NCBI RefSeq assembly: GCF_015461835.1 | Contig: NZ_JACOPX010000018.1 | Span: forward strand, 62,001 to 126,000 | Direction: 5' to 3' | Length of the DNA: 64,000 nucleotides | Source of the DNA: Pseudomonas neuropathica | Lineage (GTDB): Bacteria; Pseudomonadota; Gammaproteobacteria; Pseudomonadales; Pseudomonadaceae | Shown here: positions 51,563 through 60,446 of the stretch, one piece after another | Layout: the number at the start of each line of letters is the position of its first letter | How positions within the stretch are numbered: position 1 is the stretch's first letter | Translations under genes and position numbers: made by a program | Notes under the pieces: model-generated | Databases searched by the model: none | What the model saw: the letters and a program-made list of their open reading frames with translations, nothing else | What the model was told of the DNA's origin: nothing

Positions 51563-52396
51563 TCAGGCGGCCGCTGCGGCGGTCCAGTTGACCCAGCCAA
51601 ACAGCCACGTTGCCAGAATCAACAAACCAAACGCGATCCGGTACCAAGCGAACGCGGCGTAGCTGTGGTTGGCAATAAACTTGAGCAAGCCGCGCACGGC
51701 GATCATCGCGAAGATGAATGCGGTGACAAAGCCAAGGGCGAAGACTGGCAGGTCGTTGGGCTGGAACAGGTCGCGGTATTTGTAGCCGGAGTACACGGCG
51801 GCGCCGACCATGGTGGGCATAGCGAGGAAGAACGAGAATTCGGTGGCGGCTTTGCGCGACAGGCCGAAGAGCAGGCCGCCGATGATGGTCGAGCCGGAGC
51901 GTGAGGTGCCGGGAATCATCGCCAGGCATTGTACGAAACCGACTTTCAGTGCGTGGGACCAACGCATGTCGTCAACGTGTTCGACGCTGATCACATGGCT
52001 GCGCTGTTCGGCCCACAGCATGATGATGCCGCCGACGACCAGTGCCACGGCGACGGTGATCGGGTTAAACAGGTATTCGTGGATGGCGTCTGCGAACAAT
52101 ACGCCCAAGACCACGGCGGGCAGAAAAGCGATCAGCAAGTTGAGGGTGAAACGTTGGGCATTACGTTCGGTGGGCAGGCCTTTGATGATGTCGAAGATCT
52201 TCGGTCGAAACTCCCAGACGACGGCAAGGATGGCACCCAGTTGAATAATGATGTTGAAGGCCATGGCGCGTTCACCGCCAAATTCCAGCAAGTCGGCGAC
52301 GATGATCTGGTGGCCGGTACTCGAGATCGGCAAGAACTCGGTCAGGCCTTCTACCGCACCTAATATCAACACCTGGAAAAGGGTCCAGAAATCCAT
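51563..52396 (-). CDS. uppP: Undecaprenyl-diphosphatase UppP (BacA)
   Basis: 277-residue inner-membrane enzyme that dephosphorylates undecaprenyl diphosphate, recycling the lipid carrier for peptidoglycan and surface polysaccharides; it also gives bacitracin tolerance. The two signatures are clear: [16 protein letters not shown] (Glu20, Ser27 region, His29) and [16 protein letters not shown]. About eight helices. ATG 52396 follows GGAGGATTA; the frame open to 52507 includes no signal or better start. The genes downstream of its promoter region build exopolysaccharide on the same carrier. Confidence 0.95.
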   Translation of the reverse strand: MDFWTLFQVLILGAVEGLTEFLPISSTGHQIIVADLLEFGGERAMAFNIIIQLGAILAVVWEFRPKIFDIIKGLPTERNAQRFTLNLLIAFLPAVVLGVLFADAIHEYLFNPITVAVALVVGGIIMLWAEQRSHVISVEHVDDMRWSHALKVGFVQCLAMIPGTSRSGSTIIGGLLFGLSRKAATEFSFFLAMPTMVGAAVYSGYKYRDLFQPNDLPVFALGFVTAFIFAMIAVRGLLKFIANHSYAAFAWYRIAFGLLILATWLFGWVNWTAAAAA

Positions 52397-52874
52397 TAAT
52401 CCTCCGTCAGAGCGCTCATGATGAGCGACCGGGTAATAACACTCAGGGGTTGAGTATCTGCAGTGAGACCATTGACATACATAAACGCAAAAGTTCATCA
52501 GCCACAAAGATTACGTCTTATTAAAAGACACACTCAAGCCATGTTAGTAATCGTCGGCCGACGAACTACGCGGAAAATATTTAGGCCTTTTTGCAGAAAA
52601 AAGTTGCCTGGACAATAAAGTGTGATCAATATCACATTATGCAGGGATGGCCAGACAGTGGCAGATGGACATAGACAAAGCCATCGCAATAAGCTCAAAA
52701 TAGTGGCACCATTGCATATCGCCACCATCTAAGCAGTAGTTCACCCCTCCGAGAAAATCAACTAAAAGCTTGAAAAGCTTAATTATTGTTAGAAAACTCG
52801 CGAGACACGTCTAAAATCCGCGCAAATGTTACCAATTGTCAGTCACAGATGAGAACCGGTGCTTTAACATCCCG
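52397..52874. other. Divergent control region between uppP and a wHTH regulator
   Basis: 478 bp without a gene. It is AT-rich compared with the flanks. It holds a small hairpin CGCTCA/TGAGCG near 52409 in the uppP leader, the CRP/Vfr-like site at 52621-52636, and probably promoters for both directions. No reading frame with support was found. Confidence 0.7.
52621..52636. promoter_or_regulatory. CRP/Vfr binding site
   Basis: TGTGATCAATATCACA: both half-sites (TGTGAT and ATCACA) match the CRP-family consensus TGTGA-N6-TCACA perfectly. It lies about 239 bp before the wHTH regulator start and 225 bp before uppP. In Pseudomonas the binder would be Vfr or Crp, probably controlling the regulator gene. 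Confidence 0.65.
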
Positions 52875-53642
52875 ATGTCAGCACTTAATTCGAGTCAATG
52901 CATGATGCTCTCAGCGAACTTAGCGACTAGAAGCCCGCGCCCGACAAACGACGAACCTGGTGTTCTTACTCTGGGTCGTACCCGTGGCGTGGCTGAACAT
53001 TTCAAAGCGCTAGTCGCCCAGCATGTACGCACTGATATGGCGCTCGAAGCCAGCGCGTACACTAGTTCATATCAGTTGAATGAACAGTCTGGTTCGTATC
53101 GAGCGATCTTCTTGGTTATCGACAGCCCTCAGGCGCTCGAAGACAATCTTGCCCTGGTCGAGAACCTGCGCAGCGACAACTTGAAACCGATCATTTGCGC
53201 GGTCATCACCGGTCGCGGCGCCTTCAACAAGATCAAATATTATCTGGCTGGCGCGGATGTTTGTATCAAGCTCAATACCCTTTCCGACGATGGCGCCGAG
53301 TTGCTGGGCGAGTTCTTCAACAGCGAAGAATGGCAACGCGATATCGATCTGACGCTTGATCCGACGCGTATCTGCCTGATGGGCACCAGCAAGAAACTCG
53401 ATATCTCGTTTGCCGAAATGAAGATCCTCGAAGCCTTCGCGCAAACCAGTAATCACATTCTGAGTCATGATGAAATCGCCAGCATCATGGGCCTCAACAC
53501 CAATTTCTACGACCCTCGAGCGCTGGAGAAGTCAATCAGTCGCTTGCGTGGAAAAATCAAGGACATGTATGGTACAAACGCGATTCAGAGCATTCGCGGC
53601 TATGGCTATCGCCTGCTGCGGGGTCTGATATCGACTGCCTGA
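52875..53642 (+). CDS. Atypical OmpR/PhoB-type winged-helix regulator
   Basis: 255 residues. The C-terminal ~95 residues form the OmpR-type winged helix (LDISFAEMKILEAFAQTSNHILSHDEIASIMG ... LEKSISRLRGKIKDMYGTNAIQSIRGYGYRL). The N-terminal part resembles a receiver domain (AIFLVIDSPQALEDNLALVENLRS ... LAGADVCIKLN, with the Lys kept) but lacks the acidic pair of the first strand, so it is probably not phosphorylated in the normal way. No histidine kinase gene is near. Start uncertain: ATG 52875 has a weak ribosome site. A CRP/Vfr site lies upstream, a second wHTH gene and polysaccharide genes downstream, so it may control the latter. Confidence 0.75.
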   Translation: MSALNSSQCMMLSANLATRSPRPTNDEPGVLTLGRTRGVAEHFKALVAQHVRTDMALEASAYTSSYQLNEQSGSYRAIFLVIDSPQALEDNLALVENLRSDNLKPIICAVITGRGAFNKIKYYLAGADVCIKLNTLSDDGAELLGEFFNSEEWQRDIDLTLDPTRICLMGTSKKLDISFAEMKILEAFAQTSNHILSHDEIASIMGLNTNFYDPRALEKSISRLRGKIKDMYGTNAIQSIRGYGYRLLRGLISTA

Positions 53643-53687
53643 CTCTCGGGCAGCCATCCCATTTGCATACGTACGAAGGATCGTCTG

Positions 53688-53783
53688 ATGCAACCATATA
53701 GCTCCCGTTCTGCTTCACGCCTGTTTGAAATCAAGCAATTGAATGAGCGCGACAACACGCCCCATAACAATAAAACTCCATAA
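53688..53783 (+). CDS. Possible 31-residue small protein
   Basis: ATG 53688 follows GAAGGATCGTCTG, a good ribosome site, and opens a frame of 31 codons ending at TAA 53781. The peptide (starts MQPYSSRSASRLFEIK) is polar without a helix or signal. It lies in the 279-bp gap between the two wHTH regulator genes. Only the ribosome site supports it, so it may be a leader peptide or chance. Confidence 0.3.
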   Translation: MQPYSSRSASRLFEIKQLNERDNTPHNNKTP

Positions 53784-53921
53784 CATAGCAGCAGATCGAG
53801 TGGAATTTATCGAGGGCCAATCTTGGGCCCAGACCCTGCCTATCGATTACTTCCGAGGAAGTCATTGCTCGCCTGCCGATTTATCTTTTAGCCAATTTTG
53901 GTATGTATTCAGGAGAGAGAC

Positions 53922-54554
53922 ATGGAAACTAGTACAACCCTCCCAAGGAAATATTTTGTTGTCGTGACTCACAGTACAACGTCGCAACGCGAATTAGAGA
54001 GCATGCTGTCCAGTGAACGTTTCAATTCGTTTGAAGGGGTTGATTCGCCCTCTTCCGCTCCAATGGTGATGGAGTTCACATATCCCGGCATCAGTCGAAA
54101 AAATATCCCGCGCAGTATCGAACACGATACTCAGCGAATAGTGGCCACGCTCGAGTCCGAATGGCGCGCCGCGCAATCGGCTAATCCTTTCCAGAATGTC
54201 CCGGTCATTACCGGGGAATCCCGCAACATGCCACCTGCCGTTGAAGGTGATATGCCCGGCAATGAAACCTGGCATCTCGACCCGGCTCAGGGTGCACTGG
54301 TCAAAGAAGATGTCGAAATCAGCCTGACTGGTCTGGAAACAGCACTGGTCAGAAAAATGCTCAGCCATGAAGAGCGTGTTGTCAGTCGTGACGAGCTGAT
54401 TCTCAGCATCGGTCGAGAACCGGAACAATATCGCGGCCTGGAAATGTGCCTGAGTCGCCTGCAAGACAAATTCAAAAGCGCCAGTAATGGTGAGCGACTG
54501 TTTCGTGCCGTCAGAAATCGCGGTTATTGCCTGATTCAGGAAGTCGTCGCGTAA
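53922..54554 (+). CDS. Winged-helix regulator without receiver domain
   Basis: 210 residues. The C-terminal ~90 residues show the OmpR/PhoB-type winged helix (ISLTGLETALVRKMLSHEERVVSRDELILSIGREPEQYRGLEMCLSRLQDKFKS ... FRAVRNRGYCLI). The N-terminal ~115 residues are unlike receivers and match no domain known to me. ATG 53922 follows AGGAGAGAGAC. It is similar in the DNA-binding part to the regulator before it and may have arisen by duplication. Its placing directly before the WcaJ-type gene suggests control of exopolysaccharide genes. Confidence 0.7.
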   Translation: METSTTLPRKYFVVVTHSTTSQRELESMLSSERFNSFEGVDSPSSAPMVMEFTYPGISRKNIPRSIEHDTQRIVATLESEWRAAQSANPFQNVPVITGESRNMPPAVEGDMPGNETWHLDPAQGALVKEDVEISLTGLETALVRKMLSHEERVVSRDELILSIGREPEQYRGLEMCLSRLQDKFKSASNGERLFRAVRNRGYCLIQEVVA

Positions 54555-54944
54555 CCCGCAAGACCTCCACGAACAGAACAAACAGAAAAAGTGCGATTAC
54601 AAAAACAACAAGAGCACTCTGTTTGGCTTGATCTTCCTCCCTGAATTAAACACTCCCTGCCTCCACCCCTCCAACAGTAACAAATACAACATACTTTATT
54701 CACCCCTCGCTCCACGACCTTTTCTAACACCCTTCTATTTAATTATTAAAAAGTTGGCACTGTGCCATCTTGTTAGAACTCGTCAGACACCATTCCAGCC
54801 AATAACTTAGTCTATTGACTGACGACAGTTCGGCATATCGATGTTGTTACCTCAGGACACTCGCTACAACAAAAACAATAAGTCTGCATAACAACTCGGT
54901 TTTCAACTGTTGAAACCTGAATGGACGTCTTTTGGGGATACCGT
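54555..54944. other. AT-rich intergenic region before the sugar transferase gene
   Basis: 390 bp without a supported gene. Strongly AT-rich with pyrimidine-rich tracts near 54650-54720. A small dyad TGGCAC-T-GTGCCA lies near 54756-54768 and may be an operator. Probably holds the promoter and a long 5' leader for the WcaJ-type gene. Confidence 0.6.
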
Positions 54945-56339
54945 ATGGATCTTTCTTTAAGTATCAATCGAAGCACAGGCCTCAAGGGACTGACCTTTTG
55001 GGGCCAATGGGCGCTGGCACAAGGCTTTGTGGTGACGCTGCTGTTCATACTCGCCGAGCAGCACACCGGGACGGTCGCGTTCTACTACCGGATGTGTGCA
55101 ACGCTGGCGGTACTGGCGTCGGTGCCGGCTTATACGTTTAGCGGTGTTTATCGCAAGCGTGACAACTACCTGACCGGTCTCGGTCGGCTGTTCATGGGTT
55201 GGTCGATGACCATGGCGGCGCTGGCGTGCATCGCCTTTGTCTGCCAGGCCGATGAGCTGTTTTCGCGGCAGGTGATTCTGAGCTGGGCGGTGTATGGCTT
55301 CCTCGGTCAGGCGTTTCTCTACGCGCCGCTGCATGCGTTTTCCAAGTACTACCAACGGTCGCGTAAAAGCGAACACAAGACGCTGATCGTCGGCACTGGC
55401 GAACTGGCGTTGGGTCTGGCGAAGAAGCTCAGCCAACTGGAAAACCTGCCGTTGGTAGGTTTGGTCAGCAATGGTGATGTGTCTGCACTGGGTTCGGATG
55501 CACCGCGTGTAGTGGGTGATCAGGAACAGTTGCTGGAGCTGATCGAGGCGCATGACATCCGCCGCTTGTACATCACGCTGCCGTTGTGTGAAGCAGCGAA
55601 AATCGAGGCGATTTATGGTGACTTGCTGGGTGCCAACGTCGACGTGGTGTGGGTGCCGGACTTGAACAGTCTGACGCTGCTCAATCACTCGGTGAAGGTT
55701 GTGGACGGCCTGCCGGCGATCTACTTGAACGAAAGCCCGCTGACCAGTCGCCCTACCGCTGCCTTGAGCAAGAGTCTGGTGGAAAAAACCGTGGCGTTTC
55801 TGGCGATCATCGCGCTGAGCCCGATCCTGCTGATCATTGCGCTGGCGGTGAAGATCAACTCGCCAGGCCCGGTGTTTTTCAAACAGGATCGCCATGGCTG
55901 GAACGGCAAGGTGATCAAGGTCTGGAAGTTCCGCTCGATGCGTGTTCACGATGACCGTGACGTGAAGCAGGCCAGCCGTAATGACTCGCGCATCACCGCA
56001 GTCGGTCGCTTTATTCGCCGTACTTCGCTGGATGAACTGCCGCAACTGTTCAACGTGTTGCAGGGGCATATGGCCCTGGTCGGCCCACGCCCGCATGCTG
56101 TCGCGCACAACAACTACTACTCGGGGAAAATCCTCGCGTACATGGCCCGCCACCGGATTAAACCGGGGATCACCGGGCTGGCCCAGATCAGCGGCTGCCG
56201 GGGTGAGACGGACACCATCGACAAGATGCAGAAGCGTGTCGAGATTGACCTGCAGTACATCAACAGCTGGTCGTTGTGGCTGGATCTGAAGATTCTGGTG
56301 AAGACACCGTTTACGTTGCTGTCGAAGGATATTTACTGA
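54945..56339 (+). CDS. Undecaprenyl-phosphate glucose phosphotransferase (WcaJ/PssY type)
   Basis: 464 residues. Four N-terminal helices, a central Rossmann-like part (KTLIVGTGELALGLAKKLSQLENLPLVGLV), a further helix (AFLAIIALSPILLIIALAVKI) and the C-terminal sugar-transferase domain: GPVFFKQDRHGWNGKVIKVWKFRSM, DELPQLFNVLQGHMALVGPRP, and RHRIKPGITGLAQISG. It puts the first sugar phosphate, usually glucose-1-P, on undecaprenyl phosphate and so starts repeat-unit synthesis. ATG 54945 is preceded by TGGGGATACCG; ATG 54921 is a possible alternative. A terminator follows at once, so the gene is read alone. Works with uppP and the export genes nearby. Confidence 0.9.
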   Translation: MDLSLSINRSTGLKGLTFWGQWALAQGFVVTLLFILAEQHTGTVAFYYRMCATLAVLASVPAYTFSGVYRKRDNYLTGLGRLFMGWSMTMAALACIAFVCQADELFSRQVILSWAVYGFLGQAFLYAPLHAFSKYYQRSRKSEHKTLIVGTGELALGLAKKLSQLENLPLVGLVSNGDVSALGSDAPRVVGDQEQLLELIEAHDIRRLYITLPLCEAAKIEAIYGDLLGANVDVVWVPDLNSLTLLNHSVKVVDGLPAIYLNESPLTSRPTAALSKSLVEKTVAFLAIIALSPILLIIALAVKINSPGPVFFKQDRHGWNGKVIKVWKFRSMRVHDDRDVKQASRNDSRITAVGRFIRRTSLDELPQLFNVLQGHMALVGPRPHAVAHNNYYSGKILAYMARHRIKPGITGLAQISGCRGETDTIDKMQKRVEIDLQYINSWSLWLDLKILVKTPFTLLSKDIY

Positions 56340-56359
56340 GGTTCGAAGCTGGATACCGC

Positions 56360-56383
56360 AAGGGGACGAAAGTCCCCTTTTTT
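56360..56383 (+). terminator. Terminator after the WcaJ-type gene
   Basis: AGGGGAC-GAAA-GTCCCCT followed by TTTTTT; a stem of seven pairs with a stable GAAA loop, 20 bp past the stop. Confidence 0.92.
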
Positions 56384-56419
56384 GTGCGTGGGATTTGGGA
56401 GTGGAGCTGGATTGCGGGT

Positions 56420-56912
56420 GAACGAGCCTGCTCGCGAACGCGGTGGGTCAGGCAACCAGGATGCTGACTGCACTGATGCCTTCGCGAGCAAGCTCGCTCC
56501 CACAGGGATCCGGGATGGCATCGGGATTTGTGGTGTGACAAATAGCCAATGTAGGCCTTCGCCTGCTCGCGATGGCGGTGGGTCAGGCAACGGGGATGTC
56601 GGCTGGTCGGACGCTATCGCGAGCAGGCTCACTCCTACAGGGGATGTGTGGTTGGCTTGGGATTTGTGGTGTGACAAATAGCCAATGTGGGAGCGAGCTT
56701 GCTCGCGAAAGCAGTGGGTCAGGCAACGGGGATGTCGACTGGTCTTGCGCTATCGCGAGCAGGCTCACTCCTACAGGGGATTTGTGATTGGCTGGGATTT
56801 GTGGTGTGACAAATAGCCAATGTGGGAGCGAGCTTGCTCGCGAAAGCAGTGGGTCAGGCAACGGGGATGTCGACTGGTCTTGCGCTATCGCGAGCAGGCT
56901 CACGCCTACAGG
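56420..56912. repeat. Tandem array of four REPIN-like elements
   Basis: Four REP pairs lie one after another: about 56420-56506, 56551-56642, 56687-56779 and 56822-56912. The last three are separated and preceded by a 30-bp linker beginning GGGATTTGTGGTGTGACAAA (56523-56552, 56659-56688, 56794-56823), so that a unit of 135-136 bp is repeated. Copies three and four are nearly identical. The array fills the convergent gap between the WcaJ-type gene and yjbH. Confidence 0.9.
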
Positions 56913-56938
56913 TTTTCGGGTGTTCGGGAGATCCGCGC

Positions 56939-59017
56939 TTACTCGGTAATCTTCTCGAAATTCCGATAAAACATGTCCCCTTCCCGGCTATCGGTCATCG
57001 AGTGCAGTTGGTAGCTGCGATTGAGTCGCGCACCACCGTCACGGGTCAGCGGGGCCCAGACCAGGTTGGCGCGGCGCATGGTCGACATGCTCATCATTTC
57101 GTCGAACGGGATCGATAGGTAGATGCCTTTGTCGAAACTACCTTCGCCATACTCGGCACTGCCCGCCGTGGTGATCGTCGCCCACGCACCAAAGCGCACG
57201 CCATTGAAGAATTCACGCGAGATGTCCAGCGTGCCGCCCCAGTCCCCGGCCAGATAACGCCCGACGCTCACCGCCGCCAGCGTATCGAACGGTAAATCGG
57301 TATACGCCGTGACATGCCCGGTCACCACCGAGTAATCACGCAGGGCAAAACCCTGATCGAAATCGCGCTGCCGCACCCAATTCAGATCCGCGCCCACCGA
57401 CCAGCGCTCACCGGTCGGGCGGAACAACACCTCACCGCCGACACCGGCAAACATCGACTCCAGATAACCGCCATAGACCATGCCATACCAGTCTTTATCC
57501 AACTGCTCGGCATGGCTGACCTGGAACAACGGCATGGTCGTGTTAGACGTGGTCAGGTACTGACGCAAATCCGTGCGCACACGCGGCAAACCGCTCGGCG
57601 CGTCGTAGGTGAATTTGTCGAAGTTGTTGGCCAGGTTGGCGCTGAGCAAACCGCTCCACCAGGTGTTGCGGTTGAAGCGATATTCGGCGTCGGCATCAGC
57701 ACTCAATTGATAGAGCAAGCCATCCGGACCGCCGACGTTCTGTTTGAAGCCCAAACCCACGCCATAGCTGAAATGCTGCGGCGCTTCGGTGTAGAGGGTT
57801 TTCTCGTTGTGTGGCATCGCCGGGTTGATCTCGGTGGTGCGGTGCAGCGATTCCAGTGGCTCCTCGTTGTTGATCACTTCGCGGAAGGTCTGGCGCGGCA
57901 AGCTGGTTTCTTCCAGCGGCAAGTCGTAGCGCTTGTTGACCACGGTGAACCAGTCAATGTCGTCGTTAACGCTGTTGTCGAGAATCCGGCTCGCCCGCCC
58001 GACAGCCTTGGACGAATGGAAGTAGCGCTGCTGCTCGCCATAGACGATCAGCTCGGAATCACGCTGGGTGATGCGCTCGACCTTGTAGCCGGCATTCTGC
58101 TGCAAACGCTGCGAGACGTTGGCCCAGTTGACCTGATCCATCGCCGTGTTCGGTGCCTTCGCCGGCAGCGGTTCCGGGGTGGGATCGTAGGTCTTGGCCG
58201 GCGCTTTGCGGCTGACGAAATTGGTGTGGAAAGTCACGCCGAACATCGCCGTATTACCGCGCTCCCACGCCGCGCTGACATCGACCGAATCGGTCACCTT
58301 GAACACCGCGCCAAGGTTGATCGGCGAGTCCTGTTTGATCTCGTTGTCCTTCGGTTCGTTTTTGTAATCGTTGCCTTCGTATTCGAGTTTCAGGCTGAGA
58401 CGATCCCAAGGCGTCTGATAGCTCACGCCACCGAAGAACGACGGCCGGCCACGAAAGTACGAGCCCGAGTTGACGTCACCGGTGCCTTCCAGCGCCGGAC
58501 GGGTATCGAAGCGATCGCTGACGTAGCCCAACGGGTTGTCCATGTCGCCGCGATTACCGAGGTAACCCCAGGCAATGCCGGCACTGAAATCGAAGTTGTC
58601 GTAGCGCTTGTTGGCGACGAAAAACTCACTGGAGAACAAACCGGTACCGCCGACATCTCGGAAGCCCAGGGCCACATCGGGCAGCCAGTGACTCTCCTGC
58701 CACAGCCGGACTTTGACGTCGACCGCCTTGTCCTTATAGCTTTGACTACCGCTGAGGGCTTCCGAGCCGTACGGCCGGTTGGTGATCGCGGTGTAGCGAA
58801 ACGAGCCTTCGAGCCAGTCCAACGGCTGCAACGAAACGCTGTAGCGACTGTACGGATCGGTGCGGTTGGCGTTGACGCTCAGCTCGCCGGCCGGGGCCAT
58901 GCGCGCCGTCGGCGTCTGCAACAGCCCGGTGCCACCGAAGTCATTCTGGGTAATGCGCGGTTCGGCATGAGCCAGACCGCAGGGCAATAACAACACAGCT
59001 GCAAAACGTAACTTCAA
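56939..59017 (-). CDS. yjbH: YjbH-family outer-membrane polysaccharide protein
   Basis: 692 residues. Signal peptide (ending CGLAHA), then the YjbH start RITQNDFGGTGLLQTPTARMAPAGEL and a long beta-barrel with many aromatic strands (SLQPLDWLEGSFRYTAITN ... FGVTFHTNFVSRK; GLSANLANNFDKF). The family is known from E. coli yjbEFGH, an operon linked to an extracellular polysaccharide; YjbH is probably an outer-membrane barrel. Start is TTG 59017, overlapping the yjbG stop (TTGA), with GAGGTGG before it. Last gene of a five-gene leftward operon. Confidence 0.9.
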   Translation of the reverse strand: MKLRFAAVLLLPCGLAHAEPRITQNDFGGTGLLQTPTARMAPAGELSVNANRTDPYSRYSVSLQPLDWLEGSFRYTAITNRPYGSEALSGSQSYKDKAVDVKVRLWQESHWLPDVALGFRDVGGTGLFSSEFFVANKRYDNFDFSAGIAWGYLGNRGDMDNPLGYVSDRFDTRPALEGTGDVNSGSYFRGRPSFFGGVSYQTPWDRLSLKLEYEGNDYKNEPKDNEIKQDSPINLGAVFKVTDSVDVSAAWERGNTAMFGVTFHTNFVSRKAPAKTYDPTPEPLPAKAPNTAMDQVNWANVSQRLQQNAGYKVERITQRDSELIVYGEQQRYFHSSKAVGRASRILDNSVNDDIDWFTVVNKRYDLPLEETSLPRQTFREVINNEEPLESLHRTTEINPAMPHNEKTLYTEAPQHFSYGVGLGFKQNVGGPDGLLYQLSADADAEYRFNRNTWWSGLLSANLANNFDKFTYDAPSGLPRVRTDLRQYLTTSNTTMPLFQVSHAEQLDKDWYGMVYGGYLESMFAGVGGEVLFRPTGERWSVGADLNWVRQRDFDQGFALRDYSVVTGHVTAYTDLPFDTLAAVSVGRYLAGDWGGTLDISREFFNGVRFGAWATITTAGSAEYGEGSFDKGIYLSIPFDEMMSMSTMRRANLVWAPLTRDGGARLNRSYQLHSMTDSREGDMFYRNFEKITE

Positions 59018-59772
59018 CGAACCACCTCGGCCAGCTGCGTGGCAATGAATTCGGCCAACTGCTGATTCAGTTCAGGAAGAGGCGGATCAAGATCATCATT
59101 TTTCACCGGCACCAGAATCTTGCTGCCGGCCACCGGAAACTGCCCGGACTCACGATTCCAGTGGGCGATGCCGACACGCCGCGAGACGCCGTTGGGCTGA
59201 ATCAGCCACAGGTAATCGGCTTCGGCATCGTCCAGAATCGAACAGCCTTGCAGGTACTCGCGGGCCTCCTGCAGCGGCTGATACGGCAAGTGACACGGCT
59301 CGGCGACCGCGCCGAGCACTTGCACTTCATCGACGCGCTTCGGATAGACCAGACGATCGCCGTCGTCGAGGCGAATGTTGCGCGCGAAGCCGACTTCCAG
59401 CGCTACCGGATCGAGATCGGCGATCTGCCGCCCCGTTACCGGCATCTGCCGCACTTCTTCGGCAATGCGCTGCGCCAGTGCCGCCCGACTCGGCCGGTCG
59501 AACAGCATCGACATGCGTTGCAGCACATCCAGATCAAACAACACACCGACCTTGAGTCGTGTCTGCGCCTCAATCAGCGACTGCCGCAGCAAGCCGCCCG
59601 CCAGCCAATAGCCCTCGGCATTCGGCACGGCTTCGCTGATCACATCGAGCAAGCGCCCGCCCGCTGGCAACGCGACCGGCCCAGGATTGGCGACATCGCC
59701 CGACACCGTGACGGCCGCCTGACTCACACTCGCGACCAGCATCAGGCCCGCCGATAACATTTTCAGGCGCAT
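59014..59772 (-). CDS. yjbG: YjbG-family capsule/polysaccharide protein
   Basis: 252 residues with a signal peptide (ending ASVSQA). VTVSGDVANPGPVALPAGGRLLDVISEAVPNAEGYWL is a SLBB-like start, and GFARNIRLDDGDRLVYPKRVDEVQVLGAVAEPCHLPYQPLQEAREYL repeats this kind of pattern, as in YjbG/GfcC proteins (the E. coli GfcC structure is a soluble periplasmic protein with two such beta-grasp parts). ATG 59772 overlaps the yjbF stop (TGATG). It probably acts in the periplasm with the Wza-type channel. Confidence 0.9.
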   Translation of the reverse strand: MRLKMLSAGLMLVASVSQAAVTVSGDVANPGPVALPAGGRLLDVISEAVPNAEGYWLAGGLLRQSLIEAQTRLKVGVLFDLDVLQRMSMLFDRPSRAALAQRIAEEVRQMPVTGRQIADLDPVALEVGFARNIRLDDGDRLVYPKRVDEVQVLGAVAEPCHLPYQPLQEAREYLQGCSILDDAEADYLWLIQPNGVSRRVGIAHWNRESGQFPVAGSKILVPVKNDDLDPPLPELNQQLAEFIATQLAEVVR

Positions 59773-60437
59773 CACGGCAGGTGCCTGCGATCTGGGGTCA
59801 GTTGCACAACCTTGACGCGCAACTGCGACGTCAGCTGCTGCTCGCTCTGCAAAATGAACCCGTCGCGCGGGTCGACCCAGTAACGATTGGTCGCGCTCAG
59901 GCCAATGGCCGGGGCGTCAATGTGTTCATCGACACGCAGCACCGTGTATTCCTTGTCGAGAATCTTCAGGGTCTGTTCCGAGCGACGGGAGAAACGGCTG
60001 TTGACGATCACCCCGACTTCCTGGCCCTTGTACAGGTCGATCCAGCGCCGCGCGGTGAACCCGTCGGCAACGTGATGCAGGCCCTGTTTGAACGGCGAGT
60101 CGTCGGCCAACCGCGTGCCATCGAGATCGCCTTCCAGACCCAGGCCAATGGAGCGCACGGCAAGGCCATTGCGCAGCAGCAGAACCTGTTTGCCCGAGGC
60201 GACCCAGAACTGCAGGTCTTCACGCTCGCGCACCAGCGCCAGCACCCCGGAGCCGGAAGGCGTGGTCAGTTTCATTTGCGGATAGTTGACCCCCGCCACT
60301 TCGGCCGCCGACACATCGACCTCATCCGGGCCGACGACTGCGGCCTTGAGGTTATTTAACGAAGCGCTCATCAGCGGGTTACAGCCGCACAGCAACGAGG
60401 CCGCCATCAGGCACAGACCAACTTTCAAAATGTTCAA
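59772..60437 (-). CDS. yjbF: YjbF-family lipoprotein
   Basis: 221 residues with a lipoprotein signal (LCLMAASLLCGCNP; Cys19). YPQMKLTTPSGSGVLALVRERED and RYWVDPRDGFILQSEQQLT follow the pattern of the YjbF/GfcB family, outer-membrane lipoproteins of group 4 capsule-like operons. Start TTG 60437 follows AAGGTCCGAC; the gene lies nine bases after the Wza-type gene, and overlaps yjbG at its end, so all are coupled. Confidence 0.88.
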   Translation of the reverse strand: MNILKVGLCLMAASLLCGCNPLMSASLNNLKAAVVGPDEVDVSAAEVAGVNYPQMKLTTPSGSGVLALVREREDLQFWVASGKQVLLLRNGLAVRSIGLGLEGDLDGTRLADDSPFKQGLHHVADGFTARRWIDLYKGQEVGVIVNSRFSRRSEQTLKILDKEYTVLRVDEHIDAPAIGLSATNRYWVDPRDGFILQSEQQLTSQLRVKVVQLTPDRRHLP

Positions 60438-60446
60438 AGTCGGACC

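Noticed and set aside
53743-53967. A 74-codon frame crossing the start of the second wHTH gene
   Set aside because: It overlaps the supported start with AGGAGAGAGAC, has no ribosome site of its own and no recognisable feature.
54750-54780. A sigma-54 promoter suggested by TTGGCAC near 54755
   Set aside because: The -12 GC is not at the required distance from the -24 GG; the sequence is better read as a small palindrome.
56420-56912. A CRISPR-like array (regular repeats between genes)
   Set aside because: The units are palindromic REP pairs with similar spacers; no unique spacers and no cas genes.
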